In this document: piece by piece, positions 46,701 to 59,938 of the stretch
Numbering within the stretch: position 1 is the stretch's first letter
Layout of the letters: the number at the start of each line of letters is the position of its first letter
Assembly: GCF_040939455.1 (NCBI RefSeq)
Contig: NC_134111.1
Location: 57,926,501 to 57,990,500, forward strand
Source of the DNA: Microcebus murinus
Taxonomy: Eukaryota; Chordata; Mammalia; Primates; Cheirogaleidae
Length of the DNA: 64,000 nucleotides
Direction: 5' to 3'
Position numbers and translations under genes: made by a program
The notes under the pieces: generated by a model
Database searches by the model: none
What the model saw: only the letters and a program-made list of their open reading frames with translations
Told to the model about the DNA's origin: nothing

Positions 46701-48375
46701 AGATTTCTACAAAGAACCACAAAACACTAAGGAAAGAAATCATAGATGGTACAAATAAATGGAAAAATATATCATGTTCATGGATCCATAGAAACAGCAT
46801 TGTTAAAATATTAATACTACCCAGTGTCCTTTACAGACTTAATGCAAGCTCCATTAAAATACCAACATCAAATTCACAGATCTAGAAAAAATAATTCTGT
46901 GCTTCATTTGGAACCAAAAAAGAGCCTGAATAGGGAAAGTAACCTTAAGCAAAAAGAACAAAAGTGGAGGCATCATATTACCAAACTTCAAACTGTACTG
47001 CAAGGCTATAGTAACCAAAACAGCATGGTATTGGCACAAAAATAGAGACATCAACCAGTGGAACAGAACAGAGAACCCACATCCAAAACCATTCACATAT
47101 AGCTAACTGATCTTTGACAAAGCAGACAACAATACCCACTGGGGAAAAGAAGCCCTGTTTAATAAATGGTGCTGGGAAAATTGGAAAGCCACGTGAAAAA
47201 GATTATAACAGGACTAATATCTTGCACCACTCACAAAAATTAATTCAAGATGGACAAAAGTCTTAAATGTAAGGCATGAAACCATAAGAATTCTAGAAGA
47301 AAATGTTGGAAAAACTATTCTAGATATCAGCCAAGGCAAAGAATTTATTTAAAAGACCCCAATCGCAATCACAACAACAACAAAAATAAATTAATGGGAC
47401 TTGATTAAATGAAAAAACTTTTGCACACCTAAGGAAATAATCAACAAATAGACAACCTAGAGAATGGGAGAATACATTTGCCAGCTATACATCCAATAAT
47501 GGGCTAAGAATCAGAATCTACAAAGATCTAAAGTAAATTAGCAAGAAAAGCAAAAACCAATGTAAAGTGGGCAAAAGACATGAACAGAAGTCTTTCAAAA
47601 GAAGATAGGCAAATGGCCAATAAACACATGAATAAATGCTCAACATCATGTCACTAGTCATCAGGAAAATGCAAATTAAAACCACAATGAGATATCACCT
47701 TACCTCAATCAGAATAGCATGGATGCAGAGAGAAAGGAATTGCTTATACATTGTTGGTGGGACAGTGAATTAATACAACCTCTATGAAAACAGTATGGAG
47801 ATTTCTCAAAAAACTAAAAGTAGTCCTACCATTTGATCCAGCAGTTCCACTACTGAGTATTTACCCAGAGTAAACAAAGTCATTTTATCGAAAAGACACT
47901 TGCACTTGAATGCTTATTGCAGCACAATTTGTAATTGCCACAATGTAAAATCAACCCAAGTGCCCATCGGTTCATTAACGGATTCATAAAATGTGGTATA
48001 TGTGCACCATGGAATACTACTCAGCCATAAAAAAGGACGAATTAAAGCCTTTTGTAACAATTTCTTTGGAATTGGAGACCATTATTCTAAGTGAAGGATC
48101 TAAAGAATGGGAAAACAGATAGCATGGGTATTGATACTAGATATTGCATTGAAACTAACTGATGAGCATACATGTACACAAAGGGAAGAAAAACTCAGTG
48201 GAAATCAAGTGGGGCAAGGTATGGGGATAGGGATGGGTGAAAACCTACCTAATAGGTACCGTGAACACTATTTTAATGATGGACACACTTATAGCCCTAA
48301 CTCAAGCATTACCAAAGCAATCCATGTAATTAAAAACATTTGTACCCCTTTAATAATTTGAAATTTTAAAAAAAA
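43800..48375 (+). mobile_element. L1 retrotransposon, about 4.6 kb, 5'-truncated and degenerate
   Basis: A LINE-1 in the forward direction. The 5' part (43800-44400) resembles the old L1 inter-ORF region. From about 44430 the ORF2 endonuclease region begins ('QETHL'-like 'ctccaggaaacacatct'). Readable ORF2 fragments run through an AILVSDKIDFK segment (~44640), a DRSSEHKVNKHW segment (~44880) and an SWFFEKINKIDRPL segment (~45500). The RT core (~45890-46500) follows, then the C-terminal cysteine-rich region region near 47700-48060. It ends with an A-rich tail at 48362-48375. The RT box reads LFPDNMILYLENP, with the usual second catalytic Asp replaced by Asn. Frames break repeatedly, so the element is dead. 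The short open frames from 44536 to 47096 are its pieces. Confidence 0.92.
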
Positions 48376-48376
48376 G

Positions 48377-49190
48377 TCCAAGTGGTGAAATAAAAAAGTA
48401 TATTCTTAAGAAAATAATGCAAAATGTTTCTTAAAATGGTGGCCGTATTAAAAGACAATGTTATAATTTATTGAAGAATGAACAATTTTTATTATGTGAT
48501 AAAGGCAACAGTATTACTTTGAATTTATCATATCAACAGATAAGAATGGAATAAAAGTAAATTAATTGGTTTAGGAAGTTATCAAGAAATGATAGACATA
48601 TAAAAGTAAATGCCACAAATTATGTCAAAGCAAAGTGGTAACAAGAATTGGGATGTACTGAAAAGAAGGCACAGAAATCTGAATAGAGTATAGTCATTAA
48701 CTCACTAGTATATGGTCCTTGTCCCGTACACTAGACATGAAACCCACAAAGGTAAGTCTGTAGCTCAGTTATTTTACAAATAACTATACTAGAGGAGCCC
48801 AAAGTAGAAATTGGGTACTCTTCTCACCAGCCAATGTTGTTTCTGTTGTATAGTACGATAGAGCTTGTCAGAGCTGTGAGAATGAGACCAGAGTAATTAT
48901 CAGTGAACACTAAAATTTGTTCTACTAAAGTGGCTTTGTGAAGTCACAGGAAATTTTAAAATTTAAAATAACCACATGCTACTTATGGCATTCATATGAC
49001 AGACCTTGAAATAAATGGTAGTGAGCAATGTAGTGGGCTTGGTTTCAGGGGAACTGAATTTTAATCCTAAATCTGTCATTAGTTTAGCTTTGTGAATCTG
49101 GACAATACATGTAACCTTTACCTGTACAAAGGTACCTTCTTTGTACCTTTTTGTCTTTCTCAATAATGATGGGTTTGAAGTCGGGGATAT
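48377..49190. other. Intronic stretch with possible MIR fragment
   Basis: Mostly AT-rich unassigned sequence. Near 49035-49110, 'gggcttggtttcaggggaac', 'taatcctaaatctgtcatta' and 'gctttgtgaatctggacaat' resemble a forward MIR piece. Nothing else is recognised. Confidence 0.45.
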
Positions 49191-49196
49191 GAAAAA

Positions 49197-49410
49197 AACC
49201 TCACATTTATTGAGCACTCTGTGGCAGGCAGTGTTACTTTCTTAATATTTTCTGTTTAATCTGTAACCACCCTATGAGGCTGCCCATGTTAGAGTTAGTT
49301 TACAGTTTAGCCTAGGTAACTTGACAGTTATTACCTGGCCAGTAAGTGATGGAGGTAGAATTGCAACTCAAACCTGTTGGCCCCCCAAACTGATGCTTTT
49401 TACACTGCAT
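49197..49410 (-). repeat. MIR (reverse)
   Basis: 'cctcacatttattgagcact', 'gtggcaggcagtgttacttt', 'accaccctatgaggctgccc', 'ggccagtaagtgatggaggt' and 'agaattgcaactcaaacctg' are MIR in reverse, nearly full length. Confidence 0.7.
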
Positions 49411-49666
49411 CAGTGTGTCCTAAACTTCATTTATTTTTGTACAGCTTTAATGACTGTTGCCCTATCAATGTGTCACTACTACTGTTACATACGAGATATT
49501 TTTCTTTAAATCTGTATTGTTATATTTAATGTATTTCAGAAGGAAACTCATGATAAAGTGAAATAAAACTAAACAAAAAACTGCTATGAAAGCCTGAAAA
49601 GATAAGGAACTCTCAGAGAGAAAGGAGTTTCTAGGTTAAAGACCAGAGCCTGGAGATGTCATAACA

Positions 49667-49863
49667 CAGCTGTCCCCAACCTTTCTTGGCACCAGGGGCT
49701 GGTTTCATGGAAGGCAATTTTTCCATGGACTGGGGATGCAGGGGTGGGGTGTCATGGGTGTGTGTGTGTGTGTGTGTGGTGCGGAGCTTAGGTGATGTGC
49801 AGCCCGTTTCCTAACAGGTCACAGACCGGTAACGAGCTGCGGCCTGGGGGTTGGGGACCGCTG
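49667..49863 (+). mobile_element. Short hAT-type non-autonomous element, second copy, with internal (GT)n
   Basis: A 197-base element of the same family as 34361. Its ends, CAGCTGTCCCCAACC and GGTTGGGGACCGCTG, are 15-base inverted repeats with one mismatch. Flanks TCATAACA (49659-49666) and CCATAACA (49864-49871) are an 8-base duplication with one change, again hAT-like. It carries a (GT)n run at about 49758-49779. The inner CpG-rich text 'ccgtttcctaacaggtcaca' is part of the family consensus. Confidence 0.8.
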
Positions 49864-52227
49864 CCATAACAGTTCAAAGAAGTGGTCTTGGGACTGGCAG
49901 TTGATCTCATCTGACTGAGAACTTATAAACAGTATCAGAGACAAGAAAATGGAAAGAGTGAGGAGCAGCAGGATCTGATTTAAAAGAGAAAGATGGGGGT
50001 GGGAGACAGAATTGGACCAAGAGTAGTAGAACCTGGGTTATAGAAGGGTCTGGGACTGAGGATGGAATACTGTTGGGAGTGGGAGGAAGGTAGACTCTGA
50101 AGCAGGGGCATAGGAATTGGGAAGTCTAGAAGAATATAGGACTGGGAGCTCAGATTAAATTAGGACAGTGGCCAGGACTACAGGGATTGAAGGAATGTGC
50201 AGATGAAGGCTAAGGCACAAAGGGACTACTAGGACAAGTAAGGGTAGGACCAATTTGGGGGGTGGTGGTACTCAGAAATGAAAATTTAGAGGTGGGTACA
50301 TTTGAGATTGGGATGGTAATTTTGAGTTGAGGGAATAAGAAGGGGAACAAGCATGACTCCGTCCTATATAAAGCCAAGTTTTTCTTCTAAGAATGGACTC
50401 ACAAGTGCAACAACAATTCTGAACAGTTTTCTCCAAGGGAAGACAGCTTGTATGTATACTATCTAAAATCATCTCATGTACATGCAATAGTATGGAATAC
50501 CATCCTTTTTGGAAATTTGGCTTCTCCTAGACTGTATACTGTGCCTACTCTGGGCTCTCCCTAGATCCATTTTGTGTAGAAGTGTCATGTTTCTCATTTA
50601 CTCTTGTATCAATATGTTGCTTATTTAACAAATAGTGTTAAAGTCTTTAAAAATTTTTCTTAATTAATAATTAGATCTAGAGTACTATTTTAGCTTGCCT
50701 TGTCTTTCACCTCCCAACTAAAACAGGGGGCTTTGATAACTACCAGATAGAAAGTTTGGGCTGCTTTTTAAAAGAGAATGATTGACTTAGAGCCCTCCTG
50801 CTGCAGTTTTTTTTTTGGTAAAGTAATCCCATCTTCATGTCAGCCATTATCTTCCAACTCCATCTTCTGAGATTGGTTTACTTTTGTCTCTTATTTCTTT
50901 TTGCAGTATTTTTACTTTTCTACTTTCTCTTTCTACTCATTACCCTAGTTAATTTCTTTGTTTTAGTTTTTACCTAGCTCTACATGAGGAGACTGCAACA
51001 GTGATTAGTCTTTGGCTTCATTTATGCCTGTTGGACTTTCATTTTCTTTTTTCTTATTGTACTTTGTTGACCATCTCTTCTAAAATGAATAATCTTGAAC
51101 AATTTTTAAAAAGGGTCATAGTACAGTAGCAACATATGCCAGTAAAATCTAAAGAACACTACTTATATTTAGAGATTCTGATTATCTTGGATGAATGCAT
51201 TCTGGTGCTGTACACGCATACATAAAGACATACGTGCACATATAAGCACCCGTGTTTATGCATATGGTTAATATTTTTATCTGTATATACACAAATATAT
51301 AGGAAGATATCGTGTATATATTATATAGTGTATCTGTTGTGTATGTATATACATATATACACAAACATACCTTTCAAGTTAGATAGGACTCAAAGGAGTG
51401 TAGGATAATTTGCTGATAACTTTGCATTTTGTTTCAATATCTAATGTATGTTCTTTTATTAGACCTTTTTAGTAACTAGGTTCTAAAGAGCTGGAAGAAG
51501 GAAGTCATTTTAATTACAGGAATTAGGGCTTCTTCATTTGGGTTTTCCAGTCTGTGGGGAACTCTTCATCTTTAAATTGATACAATTGGTAAAATGAATG
51601 GCCATAGTGTAATTGTAAACATATATATTGTTTACCTCCGGTATCTGAAGGGTCTAGAAAAGCTCTTGCCTTCTGTATAGGGGGACAGTTATTATTTTCC
51701 TGATAAATGATTATCTGGGCTGGGAGTCAAGAGAGACCTGGTTTGGGGTTTTTCCATTGTAAAATAAGGAAGTTGAAAATACTAAAACTCTTTTAAGCTA
51801 GAAAGTTTCTTTCTGGCTTTAAGATTTATAAGAATATGGGTCCATGAAATTCTTAGTTGATAGATATTAAATCATTGGAACATGTTCAGCCAGTGCTCAA
51901 AATTTGCTGTCCATAAATGCCAGTTAGAAGCATACTAACTTTGCATTAGTGTATTTTTCCTCCTATAATATAAACTTTTAAGCTTTCAAAATATAGTGTT
52001 CAGTGGAATTTTTAACTTGCCGTTGTTTCAGGTTGTTACTTTGGAAAGCAAGCATGGATTTTATTTTTAGTTTGCATTTTGAAGGAATAGCAGAAACTAC
52101 AGAACTCCTAGGAATTGGCGGCTTCATTTGTAATTATATAAAAAATTAGAGGGCACAATGTACCAGTCATTTTTTTAAAACCTACTTACTATTAAATGCA
52201 TAGTAAATTATTTTTAAATTTAAAATT

Positions 52228-52580
52228 TTTTTTTCAAGCTTTATTGAGATATAATTGACAAATATTGTATATATTTAAGATGTACAGCTTGATATTTTGA
52301 TATACATATACATTGTGAAATAATCACCACAATCAAGGTAGTTAACTATCACTGACATCGCATAGTTACCATTTTCTTTTAAATTATTTTTTTTCTTGTG
52401 GTGAGAACAAATTTTAAGTATACAATATTGTCAACTATAGTCACATTGCTGTAGGTTAGCTCTCCAGAACATAATTCATCTTGCACAACTAACATTTTGT
52501 ACTCTTTGGCCAACATTACCCCATTTCCCCCTTAGCCCACTGTTCTACTCTCGGCTTCTATGAGTTTGACTGTTTTTATA
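52228..52580 (-). mobile_element. L1 3' UTR fragment (reverse)
   Basis: 'agctttattgagatataatt', 'gacaaatattgtatatattt', 'taatcaccacaatcaaggta', 'ttgtcaactatagtcacatt' and 'aacattttgtactctttggc' match an older L1 3' UTR in reverse. The next element is an MLT1-type LTR at 52609. Confidence 0.7.
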
Positions 52581-52608
52581 TACTGTTAGTTTTTGTGGGA
52601 AGGTTGAT

Positions 52609-53058
52609 GTGTTAGTTTCCTAGGGCTCCCACTGACAAAGCACCATAAACTGGGTAGCTTTGAACATAAATTTATTTTCTTACAGATCTGGAGGCTGGAA
52701 GTTCTCCAGTGTAAGATGTGGGCAAGGCCATGCTGTCTCTCTGAAACCTATAGGGAAAATCCTTCCTTGCCTCTTATAGCTTGTGGCATTTGCAGGCAAT
52801 TGTTGCCGTTTCTTGACTTGCAGATGCATCACTCCAGTCTCTGGTTCCATGGTCACATGTCTGTCTTTTCCTGCAGTATCTCTTCTCTCTTCTCCTTATA
52901 AGAACTGGAGCCATATCAGATTAGAGACCACCCTGCTCCTGCAGGACCTCATCTTAACTAATTACATCTGTAATGACTATTTCCACATATGGCCACATTT
53001 TGAGATACTGGGTGTTAGAACTTCATTTCTTTTAGGGGAATAAAATTCAACCTATTAA
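52609..53058 (-). mobile_element. MLT1-type solo LTR (reverse)
   Basis: 'tgttagtttcctagggctcc', 'accataaactgggtagcttt', 'gatctggaggctggaagttc', 'cttccttgcctcttatagct', 'tgcatcactccagtctctgg', 'ctaattacatctgtaatgac' and 'attcaacctatta' follow MLT1 in reverse. It is near full length and diverged. The open frames at 52716 and 52783 lie in it and are not genes. Confidence 0.75.
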
Positions 53059-54835
53059 GAGTTGATGAAAAGATTTTGATCTTAAATAATAATAATAATG
53101 TAATAAAACCAGAATTGTTGTTCTTTTTTCTTTTTACTTAATCATCATTTCAACACTACTACCTTTCCATCTGCTGAACAAATGTTATCAAACTCTCTTT
53201 TGTTTCTTGTGTCTAAGATCAAATAAACGCTGTAGTGTAGATTCAGAGAGAATGCTTAAAATTTTCTTCTATATATAGAGCTAAAAGAAGGAAGGTCAGC
53301 AGTTACAGTGGGTTTTATATGTAATGCATTAGAAAAAAAAATATTAGTTTTAGAAAATACACTTTAAAAGTCACCTCAGCATATCTGACTACCCCGATGT
53401 ATGAGTATAAAAGCTATATGATTGTTGCTACCTGGGTGCTTTAAATTTTTTATTAAACTTTTAGATTTAGGGCATAGAAAAAGGTAGAAAAGAATGAGTG
53501 AATTTTATTTTTCCTGTTTTTAACATTTTATTTGGACATTTCAATATTTATATATGCATTTGAAACTAATGAACAGGTTATTGCAAACTTTTTCAATAAT
53601 TTTGTAGACTATCATACATGAAAAGCAGTAATTATTTCATGAAAGGTGGTTTACAGAAATAGAAGATATAATTGCTACAGCAATATATTAGTCTTTGTGG
53701 ACTTGCATATAGCATAACATATTTGCAACTAAAAATCATGAGTTTAGTCAGGATTTGTGATGTTTTTATTGGCAAACAAGATATTAATCCCAGTGGAGTG
53801 TTGTTTTCCCTTCTGAAATTATGGATTCATTTAAATTATATTTTTCTGTCCTTATCCAAGTTTTAAAAATTAATTATCCGGATAACTGTAAACTTCCCTG
53901 ACTCCCCAGCTATAATTATTCTTTTCAATGTACTTTATCTATTTGTGTATCTTGTGTCCATGGTCATGGAACCAAGTAAAGAAAGCTAGCAGTGTTTGAT
54001 GGATTGATTTCTTAATATTCTTATATACTAGTTTTCTATTTCTATTAGTTTTTATTTTATCTTCTTCAGATAAAATCTGAAAAAGGTTGGAAAATGTTTC
54101 TGGGTTTTGCCTCATAAAATTTAAATGACTTCTAAGTTCATCTAGAGGTTTGCAGTAGAAGTCCTGAGAATCCTTATCTGTGAAATCATCAGTTTTTCCC
54201 TTTTGATTAGTTTTTTTGCTGTTAAGGGTAGAAACTGCCCTCCCTCACAACTTTTGTGAAGATAAAATAATTATGTAACATTTTAGACATTGTACAATGC
54301 AGTATAGATGTAATAAGATACCATAAACGTAATTATTAGAACTTAAATGGAACTTTAAACTTAGATGTCCTCTGATTAATAATTGTTTGTTTTGGTAAAT
54401 ATACCATAAGTCTAGGAATCATGGGCCACCTTATTTATTTAATATATATCATTGATTGGTTAACATTTAGCTCCTGGTCAGCAGCACTGTAACTGATGCC
54501 TGAATGAAGCTTATCTAACATGTATTTTCTCAGTAAGGGAGAAAATGGCTGCCTTGTGCTTAGAACCAGCAGCATGTAAGCACTACATTTGGGGACCATT
54601 TCAAACAGTGAAATTGCCAACAAAAAGCACAAAAATGCAAAAACATGGTATGAAATAGATTGCAAAAAAGGAAAATTGTTTATAATATGTGAACTGAAAT
54701 AGGAAGCCAGAGTCCTTCCTTGATCAACCTCAGCTGTGAATCAAGTTTTTCTCCACTCTGCACGTGTCCACAAATAACTACAAAAGCCCGATAGTATTGA
54801 TTTTTAGTTTACAAATACCAGAGTCTCCTTGACTT

Positions 54836-55080
54836 ACAATTGGGTTACATCCTGATAAACCCATCATAAGTTGGAAATATCATAAGTAAAAATGTATTTA
54901 GTGCTGGCAATACATTAGACAGTTTTTGAGTCCTTGACTTGTGGGATTTAGGTAGGTTGCAGTAAAACCTTGATAAAGTCAAAATAACGTAAGTAGAAAC
55001 ATTGTTGGACTGTCTATTTTAGGGAGTAGGTGAATTCACAAATATAAGATCCATAAATAATGAGGATTAACTGTACATTG
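54836..55080 (-). mobile_element. Tigger-type DNA transposon remnant
   Basis: 'ctccttgacttacaattggg', 'taaacccatcataagttgga', 'atatcataagtaaaaatgta' and, further on, 'cttgacttgtgggatttagg' plus 'aataatgaggattaactgta' have the character of a Tigger-group terminal region. It is diverged; borders and exact family are uncertain. Confidence 0.5.
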
Positions 55081-55989
55081 AATAGTGAGAAAATGAATTG
55101 GGTTATTGTTAAAATTAGATTCAGATACTTTTTATCTTGTTTCCTTAATGTTTCACTTTAAATAGTACATCTTCTACCTTTGTCTTCTGATTTCTCAAAT
55201 AATACTTGTGGCCACAGAATCTGTTATTACTGATATTTGTTGCAAATAATAATGAATTTAATGCTTTGCCCTTTCATTTATTAGTAAGGAGTCTGCTACT
55301 TAAAGTTAATGCTCAATAAATGTTAGCTATCATCATTATTACTTACCTTTAATTTAAGTAGACCCTTTTTATTTCTCCTTGTCCTTTACTGTCATAAGTG
55401 ATAAATTAAGGGAAAAAGCTTTTAACATATTTCTTATGTTTGTAACCTTTCCTGACACTTATGTTTATTATTGATATGATTAGTCACTTTTTCCCCCTTG
55501 TTACTATCATTGTAAGAGGTCAAGAATGCAAGGAAATAAACATGTATGTTCAGTCCTTCATTTGAACCAAACATTGATAAGGACTTTAGCAATGAGTCAC
55601 CAAAGGATTATTTCTTTAAGTGTTTTTTGATATTATCATCTGTCTTCTTACAAGATTAGTCTTTTGACTATTCTCAGAAAATGACTGACGGTGTAAAATT
55701 AACTTGCAAAGTGAATTATGTTAAAACTAGATTAGGAAAAAGACTCTATCCTACCATCTTATCTATGCACCTTGTACAAAAAATAATCCAAAAAAATTTT
55801 CAAAAAGGAAGGAAAATTTAGTCATTTATTTTGGAAACAGAGTTCTAGTCATCATGGAATACACATGCAATAACCATATTAGGTAAAGCTCCAACAAAAT
55901 AGAACTGTAACTTAGCTATAAATTAGGCTTTGGAGTTTTCCTAATTCTATTTTTAGACTTCACATTTAATATATATGATGATACTGTAA

Positions 55990-56295
55990 AGATGAATGTA
56001 TCTGGGCATGGCTTACGTCTGTAATCCCAGCACTTTGGGAGGCTGAGGCAGGAGGATCGCTTGAGGCTAGGAGTTTAAGACCAACCTGGGCAACACAGTG
56101 GACCCCATCTCTACAGAAAATAAGAAAAATTAGCTGGGCGTGGTGGCATGTACCTGTAGCCCCAGCTTCTCAGGAGGCTGAGGCAAAAGGATCACTTGAG
56201 CCTGGGATTTTGAGGTTACAGTGAGCTATGATTAGGCTACAGTACTTCAGCCTGGGTGACAGAATGAGACCATGTCTCTTAAAGAAAAAAAAAAA
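55990..56295 (+). mobile_element. Alu J-like SINE
   Basis: A dimeric Alu: 'ctgggcatggcttacgtctg', 'taatcccagcactttgggag', the A-rich linker 'aaataagaaaaattagctgg', then 'cctgggtgacagaatgagac' and an A-run. The linker lacks the strepsirrhine insert, so it is an older, pre-split copy. No clean target duplication is seen. Confidence 0.85.
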
Positions 56296-56344
56296 AGTAA
56301 TCATGATGTGCTGTAGATATGTCAGTGTTACAGCAATCTGTTTT

Positions 56345-56445
56345 TCTCTAACATTTTTATTATGAAAATGTTTAAACATAAAGCAAAGCTGAAAATTTAT
56401 AGTTGCAATGACTACTTGTATACCAACCACTTAGATTCTATCATT
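56345..56445 (-). mobile_element. Short old L1-type 3' UTR fragment (reverse)
   Basis: 'catttttattatgaaaatgt', 'ttaaacataaagcaaagctg', 'tatagttgcaatgactactt' and 'gtataccaaccacttagatt' match the same old L1 3' UTR wording seen at 23060. Only about 100 bases are readable. Confidence 0.45.
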
Positions 56446-59400
56446 GAGCAATCTGTTTTTATAAAGGTAATTTGATGTAGCCATTTTATAAGTGAAAAAC
56501 TATATACTCTAAAAAACAAATATATGATCTCCAGAGTTTTTCACGGAATGCAGTAAGAATTTTGTTTTTTTTACTTAGTTAATATTGCTGGAATTGTAGT
56601 AATTCAACTACAGTAATTTCAAAAGTAGTTTTTTTCTGATATATTATCATTTAACTTCAAATCAGCTCCATTAATAAACATAGACCAGTAATAAAATAAT
56701 TTTCATGATTTCATTGGCAAGGCAATCAATTAAAAACAAATTGTTAATAAAGGTTTTTAGAATCCAGAGTAAGCTGTTGTTTGTGACTGTAGTCCAGCGT
56801 ATGGGGGTGGAAAATGGGACTAAAGTTGGAAGTATTCTCAGGGAGTTAAAAATATCAAATCATTTCTAGGGGCACCAATGTTTTGGTATATAGTTAGGAT
56901 TTAAGGTGAGTGTTGGCATTTGTCCTCAAACCAGACCACTTTGTCCAATATACTTGAATTCCTAAAAATATTCACCAGCCTAGACACTCTATTAAATAGA
57001 TCAGAAACCCTGCTCTTAATAACATGTAGTACAGTGAAGTGGGCTTGCTTTCTGGAAATGCTTTCATTTTTTTACCAGTATCAAATAAGTGTAATTTTCA
57101 CAGTGTTGTACGTTGAGTTTGTTGTTGAAGATGTTACCTATTTTTTCCCTTGACAGTTGCGATTTTTCATTTAGCCTTGTTAGGGCAAGATAACTTTGAT
57201 ATTTTTCTTCGATATTTATTGTGAAAACAGGTATAATTGCCTGGTATATATATATGCTGTTTAAGGATATTCTATTAGAACAGTTGTCTAAGGTACCTTT
57301 AATTATAGTTGTTAAATAGCACGTGCCACTTTTTCATCATTTAAGTGACCACCATCTTGTGTTATTGAACTTGTCTCAGAAGTAGGGGAAATATGAGGTC
57401 ATTATGTTAAATTCTGGATTTGAATCATATTACTGGCTGTTAATCTTCCACAGTCATGTCTACATATATTAGCAGTGAAGAGTCATGTTAGTGACAATCT
57501 GTTAGTCTTTAGAGAAAAAAAGAAAGATTTGAATTCATATCTAGTCTTCCGTAAGAACAATTCTGATGTAACTATACAGTCCTTTCTTTAAAAAAGGAAA
57601 AAAACTTTCTAAGATTGTTCAACTTTTATATGGTAACAATTTTTTGAAGAGCAGAAAATGGATTTATGGAAATTTGTACATAAACATGTAATTACATTGT
57701 ATCTAAAATGCATACAAATATTTTATTAATGTTCAAAAAATATGTTAAATGTTGAATAATACCAAGAAGCGATATGATTTCATTTACAGGGTCCGCAGAG
57801 CAGCTGATAATGATGACAGAACTGGGGAGCCTTTTGTTATAGTACCAAATGTGTTGGGATAATGAATACTTAAATAGTTGTAATTAAAACAGCAAGAAAA
57901 ATTGGGAAGGGGGAACCTGAAACCCTTCCAGAGATCTAATCAAATTTTGAAAATAGTGATTGAGGCTAATACTTTTGATGTTCTCATAGAAACAGAAACA
58001 GGTTTTTTAATATAGTAAATATAGATTACATATTCTGTATATTGTCACATTTTCTTGTAATCTGAAATTTTATTTAATCTGAAATTTTTAAAATTTACCT
58101 TCAGTTACCCTTCAGTTTGATTCCCATAGAAAACAATTGTAGTCTCTCCTAGAGTATTTTGATTGTGCTGGTTTCTCTGTCTTGTTTATATGAAAAAGCA
58201 GAGCTGAGGCACCTCTTTGTGTCCTGTGTATTGTCTGTCAGCTAGTTATTAGATCTTTCAACCATCTTTTGATAATCCTGGGGATATGTTTTCCAAAGGT
58301 AGAGGAAAAAGAAAGAAAAAGAGGGGAAAGCTGTAAATAATTGGGATTAAATGGGGATTAATGTTCTTCAAGTTACGATAATGCCATTAATTTAAATATT
58401 TGACTCTAGCCCTTTTGTATATGAGATTTGTTCCACCATTGCTTCAGGTAGGTTGCATTAGCTTGACTGGACTGCCTGAATACATCTTTTGTGTCAGTTA
58501 ATATAGTTTTGTTTAATTAAACATGTAGCACTGATAGTATTAGATCTATCGTACATATATTGTCAGTAAACTTGTGTAAGTTTGATTCTGATTGAAATTC
58601 ATGTCTGACTAGATCTGTTGACCATATTATATTTTGTGTAACTTCTATAGTACCTGTAAAGATATGGTTGATAACCAGTTACTTAGGCAATTTGCATTTT
58701 AAATTTTTTTATTTGGACTTTACTAATCAGTTAGAAATGCCTCTCCATGAAGCTAATTATTTATTAGTAAAACGATTTGTGTGGAGAATTGTACAGAATA
58801 TCTTAACTCATTCTTTCTAATTTACACTGTAGTTAAGAATATTCTATGTCTTTATTAAAAATTTACTCAGAATTTGTTAAGTAATGTGTACTTATGTTAA
58901 AACGTTCTGCAGCCTTTTAATAAAAGGGTCATATATTTTATAACTTATGCAAATTCCAAATTTGTAACAAATATGTATGTATATTTGTGTGTGCACATAT
59001 GTGCATAAACTGAATCTTAGAATAAAAGATGGACTGTGACAGAAAGTGTGGGAAAGTTTTATAGTCACGATGTCCTGTTGCTTTTCTGTGTAAAATGCTA
59101 GTAGCTGCATTTTACCAGCCTTATGACCTTTACTTATGGCCAGCCTTACCTTTTGTTTGAAATGAGAGACGTGGTTAACTATAACGAAAAATACCAAATA
59201 AACTTGAAATAGAAACAATTTGACCCCTTAAATAAAAAGTTCTTACCAGAAACTCCTAGATATAAAATATTTAATTCTTGAGATTTAATTTAAAAATACA
59301 ATAATTCATTATGGGTAGACTTTTAAAACATTTTGTGTTTCAGGCATTATGTAAGCTAGAAATTTTATTTATTTTTTTACTTTGAAAGTCTTAAAAAACA

Positions 59401-59918
59401 GTACATAATTATGAGAAGCAGTATTAATTGAGCATATTGTATGTTTTAAAGGTCTTTTATAGTGACAGAAAAACTCAAATTCTCTCCCAGTATCATTTTT
59501 TAAAATCAAGTATTAAAACTGTATGCAGTCCAGCTAAGTTTTATTTGCTGTCTCTCACTCTTTAACATTGCTGTAACTCTACTTTCTTTCTAGTCACTTG
59601 ATTCTATGGAAAAAGTATATTCTTTCATTATATAAGTATACTCTTCTTATTCAATATCCATGTACTACATAATGCATAGAGAAGAATAGACGTGTTATGA
59701 AGCATAACAGCATAAACGCTCATGATATCTCACCTAGTTTAAATACTAGAACATATCATTAAATCTCTGTATATTATCTGTCCTGTCACCCTACTTTCCC
59801 TCACCCACATGTAATCATTATCCTAAAAATTTTTTCAATCATTCTATTACTTATTATAAATATTACTTATTGTATATATTCCTAAATAGTATATATTACT
59901 TATTTTTGAGGATTACGA

Positions 59919-59938
59919 CATACACGCGCGCGTACGTG
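59919..59938. repeat. Alternating pyrimidine/purine CG tract
   Basis: Twenty consecutive alternating Y-R bases, CATACACGCGCGCGTACGTG, with five CpG in a very AT-rich intron. This composition favours Z-DNA in vitro. Confidence 0.9.

Noticed and set aside
44092..47096. Chain of short open frames with coherent protein-like content
   Set aside because: They are pieces of degenerate L1 ORF2, broken by stops and frame changes, not a cellular gene.
52716..53043. Two overlapping open frames of 61 and 86 codons
   Set aside because: They lie wholly within an MLT1-type LTR in reverse orientation.
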